From positions 1 through 16,276 of the forward strand of contig CAVFRF010000048.1 of assembly GCA_963624975.1 (NCBI GenBank): a stretch of DNA of 16,276 bases, read 5' to 3'. A program made the translations under genes and the position numbers. Positions within the stretch are counted from its first letter, which is position 1. Every line of letters begins with the position of its first letter. The stretch is from CAVLCC01 sp963624975 (GTDB lineage: Bacteria; Actinomycetota; Coriobacteriia; Coriobacteriales; CADBOM01). This document shows positions 6,757-15,623 of the stretch, piece by piece. The notes under the pieces are model-generated. The model made no database searches. It had not been told where the DNA came from and saw only the letters and a list, made by a program, of their open reading frames with translations.

Positions 6757-8934
6757 CTAGAAACGCCAACAGGTGGCCTTCTGGCGGGTTTGCTCCAAGC
6801 TGGGGTTGTAATACGGGTCGCCCTTCGCGAACTGCTCGCTCCAGCGGCTTCGCAGCAGGCCCAGCGCCTCGAAGTGGGCGGCCAGCGCGTCGCGGCTCGT
6901 CCGGTTGCGCGATGCCGACTCGTGGTGGACCAGCTCCATGCTGGGAAGGTAGACGTTGACTTTGCCGGCCTCGCGCAGCTTGAGGCAGAAATCCACGTCG
7001 TTGTACTCGCCGGGCAACAGCGGGTCGAAGCCGCCCACCATATCGAAGCTGGCAGCGCTGGTCATGAGGCAGGCACCCGTGACGGCGCTCACGCTGCGCT
7101 GCATGTTCACCAGGTTGCGGTAGCCCTTGCCCTCCGCAGGGATTCCCTCGAACCAGTGCGCCGGTTCGTCGGCGATCACCACGCCCGCGTGCTGGACGAT
7201 CCCGTCGGGGTACAGCAGCTTGCATCCCACCGCGCCCACCTCCGGCCTCGCGCAGTTGCCCAGCATGCGCTCGATCCAATCGCAGGTGAGCACCTCGGTG
7301 TCGTTGTTGAGCAGCAGGATGTATTCGCCCTGAGCGGCGGCGCGCCCGAAGTTCACGAGCCTCGAGAAGTTGAACCCTCCCGTCTCCGGCCAGGGCACCA
7401 CCCGCACGCCGGGCAGCTTCTCCACCTGATCGTAGTACTCGAAGGTCGCCGCATCGATGCTGCCGTTCTCTACCACCACGATCTCGTAGCTGGCATAGGC
7501 GGTTTTGCTCACGATGGAGTCGATGCAACGCGAGAGCAGACCGACGTGGTCTTTGCTGGGAATCACGATCGACACCAGCGGACCGGCATCTGGCGTGTTG
7601 AGCGAGCTACTCCCGGGCACGGCGAACGTCGTGGCGTACTGGCAGGGCGAGCCTTCGATGGCGGAAACCTTTGCATTCGCGCCGATGCGGTCGAGATGCC
7701 GCTGCACGGCGCGCACCCCGGCAGCGGTGGCGTAGGATTTCGCGTCGCCGCCGCCCGAGGTGGAGCCCGCGCTCAGCCTCCAGTGGTAGAGGATGCGCGC
7801 GACGTGGTGGACGTGACGGGCCTTTTCGACCGCCTCCAATGTGAGGTTGTGGTCCTGCGCGCCGTCCACGTCGGGGGTGTTGGGCTCGAGCTGGTCGAGC
7901 AGAGTCTTGCGGATGCACAGCATGTGGCAGATGTAGTTGTTGGAACGCAGCAGGTCGAGGTCGAAATCGGGCTTGAACGCCGGGTCGCAATAGCGCATGC
8001 CGTCCTCGGAGAGCTTGTCTTCGTCGCAGTACAGCAGATCGGTGTCGGGCCGCGCGTTCACGGCCTTCGCATACTCGAACAGCAGGTCGGGCTCGATGGT
8101 GTCGTCGTGGTCGAGGAAGCACACGAAGTCGCCCTTGGCCACAGCGATGCCCGCGTTGGTGTTGAGCGAGATGCCGAGGTTGCGCTTCAGCTCCACCACC
8201 CGCACACGCGAGTCGAAGGCGCACGCCCTGGCAACGTGCCGGGCCAGCTTGTCGCATTCGGGAGTGGAATTGACCAGGATGCACTCCCAATTGGAGTACG
8301 TTTGCGCGGCCAGGGAGGCCATCATCTCGTCGAAGAGCGCGACTGGCGTGTTGTACAGCGGCACGACCACGCTGAAGAGCGGCATCTGCTCGAAGGTGGT
8401 CGAGCGCTGCGCGGCCTCTTCGCTCGCGGCGAGGCGGTGCTCCTCGAACCACTGCATGTAGTAGGGGTCGGTGCCCACGTTGCGGTAGGCGTCGCGGTCG
8501 CCCTGCGCGACCATCGGCTCCCACTCGCGCTTCGGGATGAGCCGCAGTGCCAGGCGCTCGGGACGCTCGGCGTGCCACGCCGCCACGTAGATGTCGTCGA
8601 GGTTCCACGGCACGAACAGCGAAGCCGACACCACGCGTCCGCAATCGGGCACGTACCGGGCAAGCTCGCAGTCGCTCTCTCCCATGAACGTGTAGTCCTC
8701 GGCAACGGGGTGCAGGTCGCCGTCGAACACGGCGATGCGCAGGGTCTCGCGCGTTGCCCCCAGCACGTGCACGCGCAGGCGCATCCGGATGTGGTCGGGC
8801 CGGGGGATGAGCTGCAGCACCTCGATCGTGCCGGAGGCATCATCGCCGTCGCGCGAACTTCCGGCGCTAGCGGCGTTTTTGCGATATGCATCTAGGATTT
8901 TCGCGAAGCGCGAGGCCATCGACCCGAATTTCAT
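6757..8934 (-). CDS. Double-domain GT2 glycosyltransferase
   Basis: A 725-residue cytoplasmic or membrane-associated enzyme with no predicted membrane helix. Residues 1-180 form an N-terminal region like that found before other GT2 pairs. The first GT2 domain begins at FSVVVPLYNTP (187) with metal-binding LDHDD (274-278). The second begins at VSIVIPSKD (454), has LLNNDTE (541-547) as the DxD-like site and NDVDFCLKL (645-653) further on. This layout is typical of rhamnosyltransferase-like enzymes that build O-antigen, capsule or rhamnan chains from nucleotide sugars; the sugar here cannot be read from sequence. The ATG at 8934 has GAAAGGG a few bases upstream. An upstream TTG at 8955 is less likely. 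It is transcribed divergently from the GT2-DUF4422-GT8 gene, suggesting a shared pathway. Confidence 0.9.
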   Translation of the reverse strand: MKFGSMASRFAKILDAYRKNAASAGSSRDGDDASGTIEVLQLIPRPDHIRMRLRVHVLGATRETLRIAVFDGDLHPVAEDYTFMGESDCELARYVPDCGRVVSASLFVPWNLDDIYVAAWHAERPERLALRLIPKREWEPMVAQGDRDAYRNVGTDPYYMQWFEEHRLAASEEAAQRSTTFEQMPLFSVVVPLYNTPVALFDEMMASLAAQTYSNWECILVNSTPECDKLARHVARACAFDSRVRVVELKRNLGISLNTNAGIAVAKGDFVCFLDHDDTIEPDLLFEYAKAVNARPDTDLLYCDEDKLSEDGMRYCDPAFKPDFDLDLLRSNNYICHMLCIRKTLLDQLEPNTPDVDGAQDHNLTLEAVEKARHVHHVARILYHWRLSAGSTSGGGDAKSYATAAGVRAVQRHLDRIGANAKVSAIEGSPCQYATTFAVPGSSSLNTPDAGPLVSIVIPSKDHVGLLSRCIDSIVSKTAYASYEIVVVENGSIDAATFEYYDQVEKLPGVRVVPWPETGGFNFSRLVNFGRAAAQGEYILLLNNDTEVLTCDWIERMLGNCARPEVGAVGCKLLYPDGIVQHAGVVIADEPAHWFEGIPAEGKGYRNLVNMQRSVSAVTGACLMTSAASFDMVGGFDPLLPGEYNDVDFCLKLREAGKVNVYLPSMELVHHESASRNRTSRDALAAHFEALGLLRSRWSEQFAKGDPYYNPSLEQTRQKATCWRF

Positions 8935-8964
8935 CTGCGCCCTTTCTTCCAGCAAGCCAGAGAA

Positions 8965-8972
8965 ATTATACT
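8965..8972. promoter_or_regulatory. Overlapping divergent -10-like boxes
   Basis: In the 70-bp gap between the divergent glycosyltransferase genes, the minus strand reads TATAAT (8970-8965) and the plus strand TATACT (8967-8972). The spot overlaps the palindrome TACTAGTA (8969-8976). No good -35 box is visible on either strand. The two promoters, if real, would compete for RNA polymerase. Confidence 0.45.
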
Positions 8973-9004
8973 AGTAAGCCGAGAGCAATTCTTTCGGAGG
9001 TGCG

Positions 9005-12000
9005 ATGAAGCCCCGCTATTCCATAGTCATACCGTTCTACAATGGCTTTCCCCACATCGAGCAATGCGTGCGAAGCGTACTATCGCAGGGCGTGGGTCCG
9101 ATCGAGGTCATTGTGGTTGACGACCGCGACCCGCAGGATTCGGGCGCGGCCCTCGAGGGGCTGTACCGCGACGAGCAGCGGGTGAAGGTGATCCGACACG
9201 AGCGCAACCTCGGGACCCTACAGGCGCGGCGCACCGGCGTACTGGCCTCGACGGGCGAGCACGTGATGCTCCTGGACGACGACGATTCGCTGGCTACTGG
9301 CGCGCTTGCGGCCATCGATGCGGAGCTGGATGCGCACCCCGTCGACATCCTGCATTTCGGCGTTGTAGTGATAGCCGAGAACGAGTCGGCCGAGCAGGCT
9401 CGCGAGGGCATGTCGCGCTTCGTGAACCCGCCCGTGCGCGAGGTGCGCGGCCACGACATCCTGCGCCATCAGTTCGCGATGGATGCCGGATTCGACTGGC
9501 AGGTTCACCACAAGGTCTACGACGGCGACCTGGCACGTAGGGTATGGGAGATGCTGGGCGATGTGCGGCTCTCGTATGCCGACGACGTGCTGGAGAGCTT
9601 CGCGACATGCTGCTTCGCGAAGACATACCGCGCCGTGGACGGAGCGTGGTACGTGTACCACCTGGGCAGGGGCAGCACCTTCGGAGAGGTGTACGACCTG
9701 AGCAGCTTCGAGCGCTGGTGCACCGTCGACGCGCGGGCATATGCTGCGGTAGAGGCGTTCGCCGGCGAGCACGCAGGGGAGCTGCAACGCGCCGACATGG
9801 GCGAGCGGGTAGCCGACGTGAGAGACCAGCTGGTTTCGCACACCATGAACGAGATGGTCGACAGGCTGGGACTCGACGACCGCGCTGCGGCGATCGAATT
9901 CGCCCTCGGCGCATGGCCGGCCGATGCCGTGGCCGGCGAGCTGTGGCGCTTCGTGCGCGACCGAGCCTATGCGCTCTACGACACCGGGCAGCGCTTCGGC
10001 GCCGAGGACGCGCTGCTGCGGCTCTTCGACGACGCGTCCCGGGTGGACGCGCTGGTCGACAGCGCGACCGGCGGCGCGGACACGGGCAGCGGCTCGGCTC
10101 GCTACCGCGAGATGCGTGAGGCGGCTATCCGCCACATCAACGACCTGCAGCTCAGGACAGGATTCGCCTCTTCAGCAGAACTCGAGCACATCCGTCGCTG
10201 GCTGCGCCACGAGGTGCAGCCCATCCGCATCTTCGCGACAACGCACAAAGACGTCGACCTGTTCGACAGCAGCATCTTGCAGCCAGTGCAGGTGGCCCCG
10301 GTCGAAGGCAGGTCGCGCTTCGCGTGGGCCTACCAGGACGACATGGGCGAGAGCATCGCCAGCCTCAACCCGATGTTCTGCGAGCTTACTACCCAGTACT
10401 GGGCGTGGCAGAACGTGGATGCGCAGTACTATGGCTTCTGCCATTACCGCCGCTACTTCGACTTTTCTAGCGAACAGCACGAGGAGAACCCATGGGGAGA
10501 GGCCGTGTGCGGGCGCATCGACCGCGCGGCTCAGGAGCGCTACCGCCTCGACGACGCGTCGATTGCGAACGCGGTCGAGGGGTGCGACATCATCACCACG
10601 CGCGTCGTCGACGTGAGCGGGTTTCCCGGCGCATTCCGCAACGTGCGCGAGCACTACCGCTGGGGCAACCATCTGAGAGTCGAGCATCTCGACCGCATCG
10701 TACAGATCCTTAAGGAGGAGCACCCCGACTATGCCGAGGATGCCGACGCGTTTCTCGCCGGTAGCACGGCGTGCTTCTGCAACATGTTCGTGATGCGCAG
10801 GGAGCTGTTCTTCCGCTACTGCGAGTGGCTGTTCCCGATGCTGCAGCGCTTCGTGGGCGAATGGGACGCCAGCACGCTCAGCCACGAGGGCCTGCGCACG
10901 CCGGGCCACCTGGCAGAGCGGCTGTTCAACATCTGGCTCGCGCACGAGAAGCACGTGAACCCAGGACTTGCGCACAAGCAGGTGCAGTGCGTGCACTTCG
11001 GCTTTCCAGACCGCACATACCCGCAGAGGCTGGGCGCGGCATGCGGTGCCGGCAAGCCCGTGGTGCCGGTGGTGTTCGCCGCCGACGACGCGTACGTGCC
11101 CATGCTCGCCACCACGATCTGCTCGATGCTGGAGAACGCCTCGCCTGAATCGTTCTACGACATCGTGGTGCTGGAGAAGGACTTCTCCGCCGCCAGCAAG
11201 AGCGACATGCTCGAGTTCTTCTCGTGCTACGGCAACGCGCAGCTGCGCTTCGCCAACGTTGCCAGCATGATCGCCGAGTACGACCTGCGCACCAGCAACG
11301 ACCACATCAGCATCGAGACCTACTACCGGTTCCTCGTGCAAAACGTGCTTCCCGAGTACGACAAGGTGCTCTATCTCGATGCCGACCTCATCATCGAGGA
11401 CGACGTGTCGCAGCTCTTCGCCACCGAGATTGGCGGCAACCTGCTGGCCGCCGTGCGCGACATCGACTTTCTGGGAAACCTCAACATGAGCGATGGCTGG
11501 CGCATGGCCTACGCCCGGAATGTCTTGCAGATGAGCGACCCGTACGGCTACTTCCAGGCGGGCGTTTTGCTGCTCAACCTCGCCGAGATGCGCAAGCTCC
11601 ACACGATAGGGGAGTGGCTGCAGATCGCGTCGGAGGCGGAGTACATCTACGACGACCAGGACATCCTCAACTCGTGCTGCGAGGGCCGCGTGCTGTACCT
11701 CGACAACGCGTGGAACGTGATGATCGACTGCGAGGGTCGCATCGGCAGCGTGTTCAGCTTCGCGCCGGCCGACGTTTTCGACGAGTTCGTGGCGGCTTAT
11801 GCCGAGCCGAAGATCATCCACTACGCAGGATGCGAGAAGCCATGGAAGCCGGGGCACTGCGACATGGCGGTGCAGTACTGGAGATATGCGAGGCAAACGC
11901 CCTTCTACGAGCAGCTGCTGGAGATGAAGTGCACTCCTGTGGATGAGTCTGTTGCCGAGAAGCCGTTCGACCCGCCCGACCCGTTCGACGACGGCCACGA

Positions 12001-12115
12001 GTCGTGCATCTCGGAGAACAGCCCGCTGCGCGCGCTAGACCCCGTGCTGCCCATGGGTACCCGCCGCCGCGAGGTAGCGAAGGCCGCGATGCGCTTCGTG
12101 CGGAGACGCAAGTAA
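9005..12115 (+). CDS. Three-domain glycosyltransferase: GT2, DUF4422 and GT8
   Basis: A 1036-residue fusion enzyme. The GT2 domain occupies about residues 1-230 (YSIVIPFYNG near the start, VDDRD at 38-42, LLDDDDS at 89-95). A helical linker follows. The DUF4422 domain spans about 407-670 (IRIFATTHKDVD, LNPMFCELTTQYWAWQN, YYGFCHYRRYF); this family is common in polysaccharide clusters and is thought to be a glycosyltransferase. The GT8 (LgtC-like) domain spans about 687-955, with FAADDAYVPM, the LDADL DxD motif (791-795), QAGVLLLN and IIHYAGCEKPWKP. A charged tail ends in RRRK. All three active-site signatures look intact, so one chain could add successive sugars. The start has GGAGG 4 nt before the ATG. 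The divergent neighbour is another glycosyltransferase. Acceptor and sugars cannot be told from sequence. Confidence 0.92.
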   Translation: MKPRYSIVIPFYNGFPHIEQCVRSVLSQGVGPIEVIVVDDRDPQDSGAALEGLYRDEQRVKVIRHERNLGTLQARRTGVLASTGEHVMLLDDDDSLATGALAAIDAELDAHPVDILHFGVVVIAENESAEQAREGMSRFVNPPVREVRGHDILRHQFAMDAGFDWQVHHKVYDGDLARRVWEMLGDVRLSYADDVLESFATCCFAKTYRAVDGAWYVYHLGRGSTFGEVYDLSSFERWCTVDARAYAAVEAFAGEHAGELQRADMGERVADVRDQLVSHTMNEMVDRLGLDDRAAAIEFALGAWPADAVAGELWRFVRDRAYALYDTGQRFGAEDALLRLFDDASRVDALVDSATGGADTGSGSARYREMREAAIRHINDLQLRTGFASSAELEHIRRWLRHEVQPIRIFATTHKDVDLFDSSILQPVQVAPVEGRSRFAWAYQDDMGESIASLNPMFCELTTQYWAWQNVDAQYYGFCHYRRYFDFSSEQHEENPWGEAVCGRIDRAAQERYRLDDASIANAVEGCDIITTRVVDVSGFPGAFRNVREHYRWGNHLRVEHLDRIVQILKEEHPDYAEDADAFLAGSTACFCNMFVMRRELFFRYCEWLFPMLQRFVGEWDASTLSHEGLRTPGHLAERLFNIWLAHEKHVNPGLAHKQVQCVHFGFPDRTYPQRLGAACGAGKPVVPVVFAADDAYVPMLATTICSMLENASPESFYDIVVLEKDFSAASKSDMLEFFSCYGNAQLRFANVASMIAEYDLRTSNDHISIETYYRFLVQNVLPEYDKVLYLDADLIIEDDVSQLFATEIGGNLLAAVRDIDFLGNLNMSDGWRMAYARNVLQMSDPYGYFQAGVLLLNLAEMRKLHTIGEWLQIASEAEYIYDDQDILNSCCEGRVLYLDNAWNVMIDCEGRIGSVFSFAPADVFDEFVAAYAEPKIIHYAGCEKPWKPGHCDMAVQYWRYARQTPFYEQLLEMKCTPVDESVAEKPFDPPDPFDDGHESCISENSPLRALDPVLPMGTRRREVAKAAMRFVRRRK

Positions 12116-12131
12116 GATTGCGGCTCAGCTC

Positions 12132-12230
12132 GGGTGCCGCCGCGGGGTATATCGTACAGGCTCAGGCTTCGCTAACGTTGCAGAAGTCGCCGTTTAGACA
12201 CACCCCACGCTGGCACCCGGCGACTCTTCC
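12132..12230. repeat. Dispersed hairpin repeat, copy B
   Basis: This is the second copy of the repeat at 8-105, with inverted ends at 12132-12148 and 12202-12218 that begin GGGTGCC and end GGCACCC. It starts 16 nt after the stop codon of the three-domain glycosyltransferase, in the position of a terminator. It has no T-tract directly after the stem. Sequence between the copies differs mainly near 12163-12167 and 12193-12197. Confidence 0.7.
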
Positions 12231-12274
12231 AAGGGCTTTTGCCGGCCGTTGCGAAAAAAGGCGAAAATTGGCTA

Positions 12275-12303
12275 TTGTGCTGGGGTTTTGGTAAGGGTAC
12301 TAT
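12275..12303 (+). promoter_or_regulatory. Possible promoter of the unknown secreted-protein gene
   Basis: TTGTGC (12275-12280) and TACTAT (12298-12303) are separated by exactly 17 bp. Both match the consensus only partly (3 and 4 of 6). The site is about 50 nt before the start codon, which has AAGGA (12346-12350) as its ribosome binding site. A small inverted repeat, GCTGCA/TGCAGC (12323-12340), lies in the leader. Confidence 0.3.
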
Positions 12304-12356
12304 CAGATGTAATTGAATAGCCGCTGCAGCGTACTGCAGCATTCTAAGGACGCCAA

Positions 12357-13871
12357 ATGAAAACCAAACGAACCACGGCGCTCACAGCTATCGCCACATC
12401 TGCATTTCTATATGTGCCATCTATGCACGCCTCCCTGGCTGTTGCCGAGGAGTCGGCTGGCTCTGCCGTCGCCACGGGCGTGCCGGTTGCGGTGCCCGTC
12501 GCCATCGCGGTGGTGTCGGCCGCTGCGGTTGCCGGTGCCGTGAAGGTGGGACTCAGAACCCACGAGCGCAGGCAGGCCGAGCAGGAACGCTATTCGAGCT
12601 GGATCCAGGGCAACCTTTCCGGCACCATCGATTGGGATTCTCTTGCAGAGGGCGCGTCCGAGTTCGGGCTGGAACCCGTTGCGGCGTCCAGTGCCGAATC
12701 GGTTCCCCCGATGTTTGCATGCAGCGAGGACGAGACGCTCTTTGGCGGAGAGTCCAACGGCAACCGCTCCGCTGCCGAGAAGCTCGACAGCATCGACGAC
12801 CTCGAGTCGTTCAGGAGCAAGGACTCCACCGTGAACGAGCTTCTGTCGTGGGGAGGAATCGACAGCTCTGCCAGTCAAGCGACAGGCGGGCAGGCATCCG
12901 CTGCCGCGAACGCGAAAGCCAACGCCAGCGTGGCACGCCCACCGCGCGTTGCACGTCCCGCGTTTCGCGCCGAGTACACCTCGGGCGGAACCTACATTCC
13001 GAGGCACGCGGGCAAGCAGGGGCAGAGCGGCTCCAACATGGCCAACAACACCTTCATCAACAATCTGGAGTTCAGGTACTCCGACATCCTCGGCGACGTG
13101 AGAAATCCGTGGCGCGAGGAGCCCTGCCACCTGGCCAATCCGGTGGCGGCGAGGCTCGACATGATCATCCCGCTGGTGGGCAGCCAGGCTCCGGCCAAGG
13201 CGGATGCCGAGGGTGCGAAGGCGCCCGCGCAGCGTTCTGACGCAGCAAAGCCCGTGCACTCTGCAAACGTCGAGAACCATCCGGCTGCATCCCTGCGCTA
13301 TCCCGAGATGACGGCGGACGACAAGGTCGAGAAGGCGCTGGCCAATCGCAAGTCGCTTGCGGATGCCGCCGCCGAAATCGCCAGGGTCGGCAAGATCTCG
13401 GCCATGGCCTCGGCTGCAACCGCCACCGCGCTTCGCGGCTCCGGAGCGCATGCGGTCGTGCGCGAGCAGCCTGCCGCATCGGCGCGCTCCAACGACGTGG
13501 TGCCGGTGAAGAGGGGACCGGGCTTCGTGGACGTGAACGACGACACGTTCGTGAAGTCGGGCGCGGCCGTGGCCTCGAGCGCCGGCTCTTCGCGTTACAC
13601 GCTCCGCGACAACCTGCCCGTGGCCGACGGACGCTCCATCAGCTGCACCGACTCCATCTCGGACTTCGCCTGCAACATCGTGAGCAAGACGTACCGCACG
13701 CAGGGCGATATGGTGATGGTGGAGTACTCGCAATCGCCCTACGGATGGAGCGATGCCCGCAAGGACGACACGCGCGCCTCGCACACGAGCGACCGCAACA
13801 GGTCAAGGTCTTTCGCCTCGAGCCTGAACCTGCGCCCCGCCGCCGCGCTGGGCTCGCTCCCGCTGGTGTAA
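12357..13871 (+). CDS. Secreted or membrane-tethered protein of unknown function
   Basis: A 504-residue protein that I do not recognise. The basic start (MKTKRTT) and hydrophobic stretch suggest a signal peptide ending near LAVA at residue 30. A second hydrophobic segment (about 42-66, rich in Val and Ala) is followed by the charged RTHERRQAEQERY, so the protein may be tethered, with the rest inside or outside depending on topology. The remainder is Ala/Ser-rich, with few hydrophobic blocks and long stretches likely to be disordered. Two more structured-looking parts are about residues 219-275 (TFINNLEFRYSDILGDVRNPW) and 410-460 (DSISDFACNIVSKTYRTQGD). There are no catalytic motifs, cell-wall anchors or repeats. 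Codon use matches the GC-rich neighbours, so it appears native. The ATG has AAGGA 6 nt upstream. Confidence 0.75.
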   Translation: MKTKRTTALTAIATSAFLYVPSMHASLAVAEESAGSAVATGVPVAVPVAIAVVSAAAVAGAVKVGLRTHERRQAEQERYSSWIQGNLSGTIDWDSLAEGASEFGLEPVAASSAESVPPMFACSEDETLFGGESNGNRSAAEKLDSIDDLESFRSKDSTVNELLSWGGIDSSASQATGGQASAAANAKANASVARPPRVARPAFRAEYTSGGTYIPRHAGKQGQSGSNMANNTFINNLEFRYSDILGDVRNPWREEPCHLANPVAARLDMIIPLVGSQAPAKADAEGAKAPAQRSDAAKPVHSANVENHPAASLRYPEMTADDKVEKALANRKSLADAAAEIARVGKISAMASAATATALRGSGAHAVVREQPAASARSNDVVPVKRGPGFVDVNDDTFVKSGAAVASSAGSSRYTLRDNLPVADGRSISCTDSISDFACNIVSKTYRTQGDMVMVEYSQSPYGWSDARKDDTRASHTSDRNRSRSFASSLNLRPAAALGSLPLV

Positions 13872-13899
13872 ATCCAACATAGCTTCCACAGCTCCGATA

Positions 13900-13945
13900 G
13901 AAGAGGGGCGGCTGCCGTTTTCGGATACGGCAACCGCCCCTCTTC
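13900..13945. terminator. Strong stem-loop between convergent genes
   Basis: Arms of 19 bp (starting GAAGAGGGGCGG, ending CCGCCCCTCTTC) flank an 8-nt loop. The single imperfect pair is a C-A mismatch on the plus strand but a G-U wobble on the minus strand, so the fold is slightly better in RNA from gltX. No T-run follows on either side. It most likely ends transcription of gltX and perhaps also of the unknown gene before it. Confidence 0.7.
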
Positions 13946-13989
13946 GTGCGATGCATCTGCGAACCGGCACCTGCCGGCACCTGTCCTGG

Positions 13990-15537
13990 CTAGGCGGGCA
14001 CCCCGGCGATCTGCTTGGCGGCCTCGAACCTCGCCAGGCAGTTCTCGCGGGTGAGCAGGGCCATCGAGCCGAACAGCGGGGGCGAGACCTGCGATCCCGT
14101 CACCGCCACGCGCGCGACCTGGAACACCTTCTTGGGCTTGATCTCGAGCTTCTCGGGGATGGCGCGCAGCGTGGCCTCGATGTTCTCCTCGTCCCAGGGA
14201 AGTCCGGCTGCCACGTAGGCATCGCCGAAGGCCTCGACAAGCGCGTCCAGCGTGGCGGGGGCGTCTTCCTTCTTCAGGATCTTGTCCACCGACTTCTCGT
14301 CGAACTCCACGGAGTCGCCGCCGAACAGGAACGCCACCATGGGCGCAAGCTCGGTGAGCTTCTTGACCCTCTCGGCCACCAGCGGGTAGATGCCCTCGTA
14401 CCAGCTGCGGTTGGCATCGACCTCGGCGGCGGTTGCAAGCCCGGCCTGCTCGAGCCAGGGCTTGGCCACGTCCACGAACGCCTCGGCACCCAGCTCCTTC
14501 ACATACACCGAGTTGATCCACTCCAGCTTGGCCATGTCGAACACCGCGGCGCTCTTGTTGATGCGGTCGAGCGTGAAGTGCTCGAACAGCGTCTGCGTGT
14601 CGAAGATCGTGGTCTCGCCGTCGAGCGACCAGCCCAGCAGCGTGAGGTAGTTGAGCATGGCCTGCGGCAGATAGCCCTCCTCGCGGAATGCCTGCACGCT
14701 GGTGGCTCCGTGGCGCTTGGAGAGCCTCTTGCCGTCGGGACCCAGGATCATCGAGAGATGCGCGAACGTGGGCACCTTGGCGCCCAGCGCCTCGTACACC
14801 ATGATCTGCCTGGGGGTGTTGGAGAGGTGGTCGTCGCCGCGGATCACGTGGGTGATGCCCATGAGCGCGTCGTCCACCACGGTGGTGAAGTTGTAGGTCG
14901 GAGTGCCGTCGGATCGCATGAGCACGAAGTCGTCGATCACGTCGGCGTTGAAGGTGCACTCGCCGTAGATCGCGTCGTCGAACACGATGTCGCCGCGGTC
15001 GAGCGGCACCTTGATGCGCCAGGTGTGCGGCTCGCCGGCATCGATGCGGCGCTGCGCCTCGGCCGGGTCGATGTCGCGGCAGGTGCGGTCGTAGCCCGTG
15101 TAGCCCTCGGTCTTCTGGTTGGCCTCGCGCTTGGCCGCCAGCTCCTCGGCCGTGCAGAAGCACGGGTACACGGTGCCGTCGGCCTTCATCTTGTCGAGCG
15201 CGGCCCTGTAGATGTCGAAGCGCTCGGTCTGGAAATACGGCCCGAACGCGCCGCCAACCTCGGCCCCCTCGTCCCAGTCGATGCCCAGCCAGCGCATGGC
15301 ATCCAGGATCGCCTCGGTGTTCTCCTTGGTGGAGCGCTCGGGGTCGGTGTCGTCGATGCGCAGGATGAACGTGCCGCCGTTGTGGCGCGCGAAAGCCCAG
15401 TTGTAGATAGCGGTGCGCACGCCGCCGATGTGGAGCTTGCCTGTGGGCGAAGGCGCGAACCTCACCCTGGGCTTGCCGTCGAACTGGCTCGGGTCGATGT
15501 TGAAGCTGGCCGCCTGGGCGGCGTTGGAATCGGACAT
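13990..15537 (-). CDS. gltX: Glutamyl-tRNA synthetase
   Basis: A 515-residue class I aminoacyl-tRNA synthetase that charges tRNA-Glu with glutamate in the cytoplasm. The class I signatures are present: APSPTGKLHIGG (28-39, HIGH-type motif) and GKRLSKRHG (269-277, KMSKS-type motif). The family block RIDDTDPERS (60-69) and the C-terminal helical anticodon-binding part are complete, and the length is normal for the family. A Cys pair with wide spacing (PCFC at 125-128, then Cys153) recalls the zinc-binding region of some GluRS enzymes, but I cannot confirm a full site. The ATG at 15537 has GAGGAGAA just upstream. It lies 86 nt after the ligase-like gene on the same strand, so they may be co-transcribed. 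Confidence 0.97.
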   Translation of the reverse strand: MSDSNAAQAASFNIDPSQFDGKPRVRFAPSPTGKLHIGGVRTAIYNWAFARHNGGTFILRIDDTDPERSTKENTEAILDAMRWLGIDWDEGAEVGGAFGPYFQTERFDIYRAALDKMKADGTVYPCFCTAEELAAKREANQKTEGYTGYDRTCRDIDPAEAQRRIDAGEPHTWRIKVPLDRGDIVFDDAIYGECTFNADVIDDFVLMRSDGTPTYNFTTVVDDALMGITHVIRGDDHLSNTPRQIMVYEALGAKVPTFAHLSMILGPDGKRLSKRHGATSVQAFREEGYLPQAMLNYLTLLGWSLDGETTIFDTQTLFEHFTLDRINKSAAVFDMAKLEWINSVYVKELGAEAFVDVAKPWLEQAGLATAAEVDANRSWYEGIYPLVAERVKKLTELAPMVAFLFGGDSVEFDEKSVDKILKKEDAPATLDALVEAFGDAYVAAGLPWDEENIEATLRAIPEKLEIKPKKVFQVARVAVTGSQVSPPLFGSMALLTRENCLARFEAAKQIAGVPA

Positions 15538-15623
15538 TGTTCTCCTCGAAAGTCGTGTGTGGCTGGTTGTCGCCGGCTCGATGCCGCTAGTCTTGCCACT
15601 GGCTGCTGCCGACGCTTGCTTCT

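Noticed and set aside
6523..8895. A 790-codon open frame on the plus strand
   Set aside because: It lies antisense to the double GT2 gene, whose motifs are unmistakable. The translation is rich in His, Val, Ala and Arg with no family resemblance, as expected of a GC-rich antisense shadow.
10172..11998. A 608-codon open frame on the minus strand
   Set aside because: It is antisense to the DUF4422 and GT8 parts of the fusion glycosyltransferase and has the same shadow-like composition without motifs.
13739..15163. Long minus-strand frame overlapping gltX, and the long plus-strand frame 13951-15627
   Set aside because: Both are out-of-frame or antisense shadows of gltX, which is complete with HIGH- and KMSKS-type motifs.
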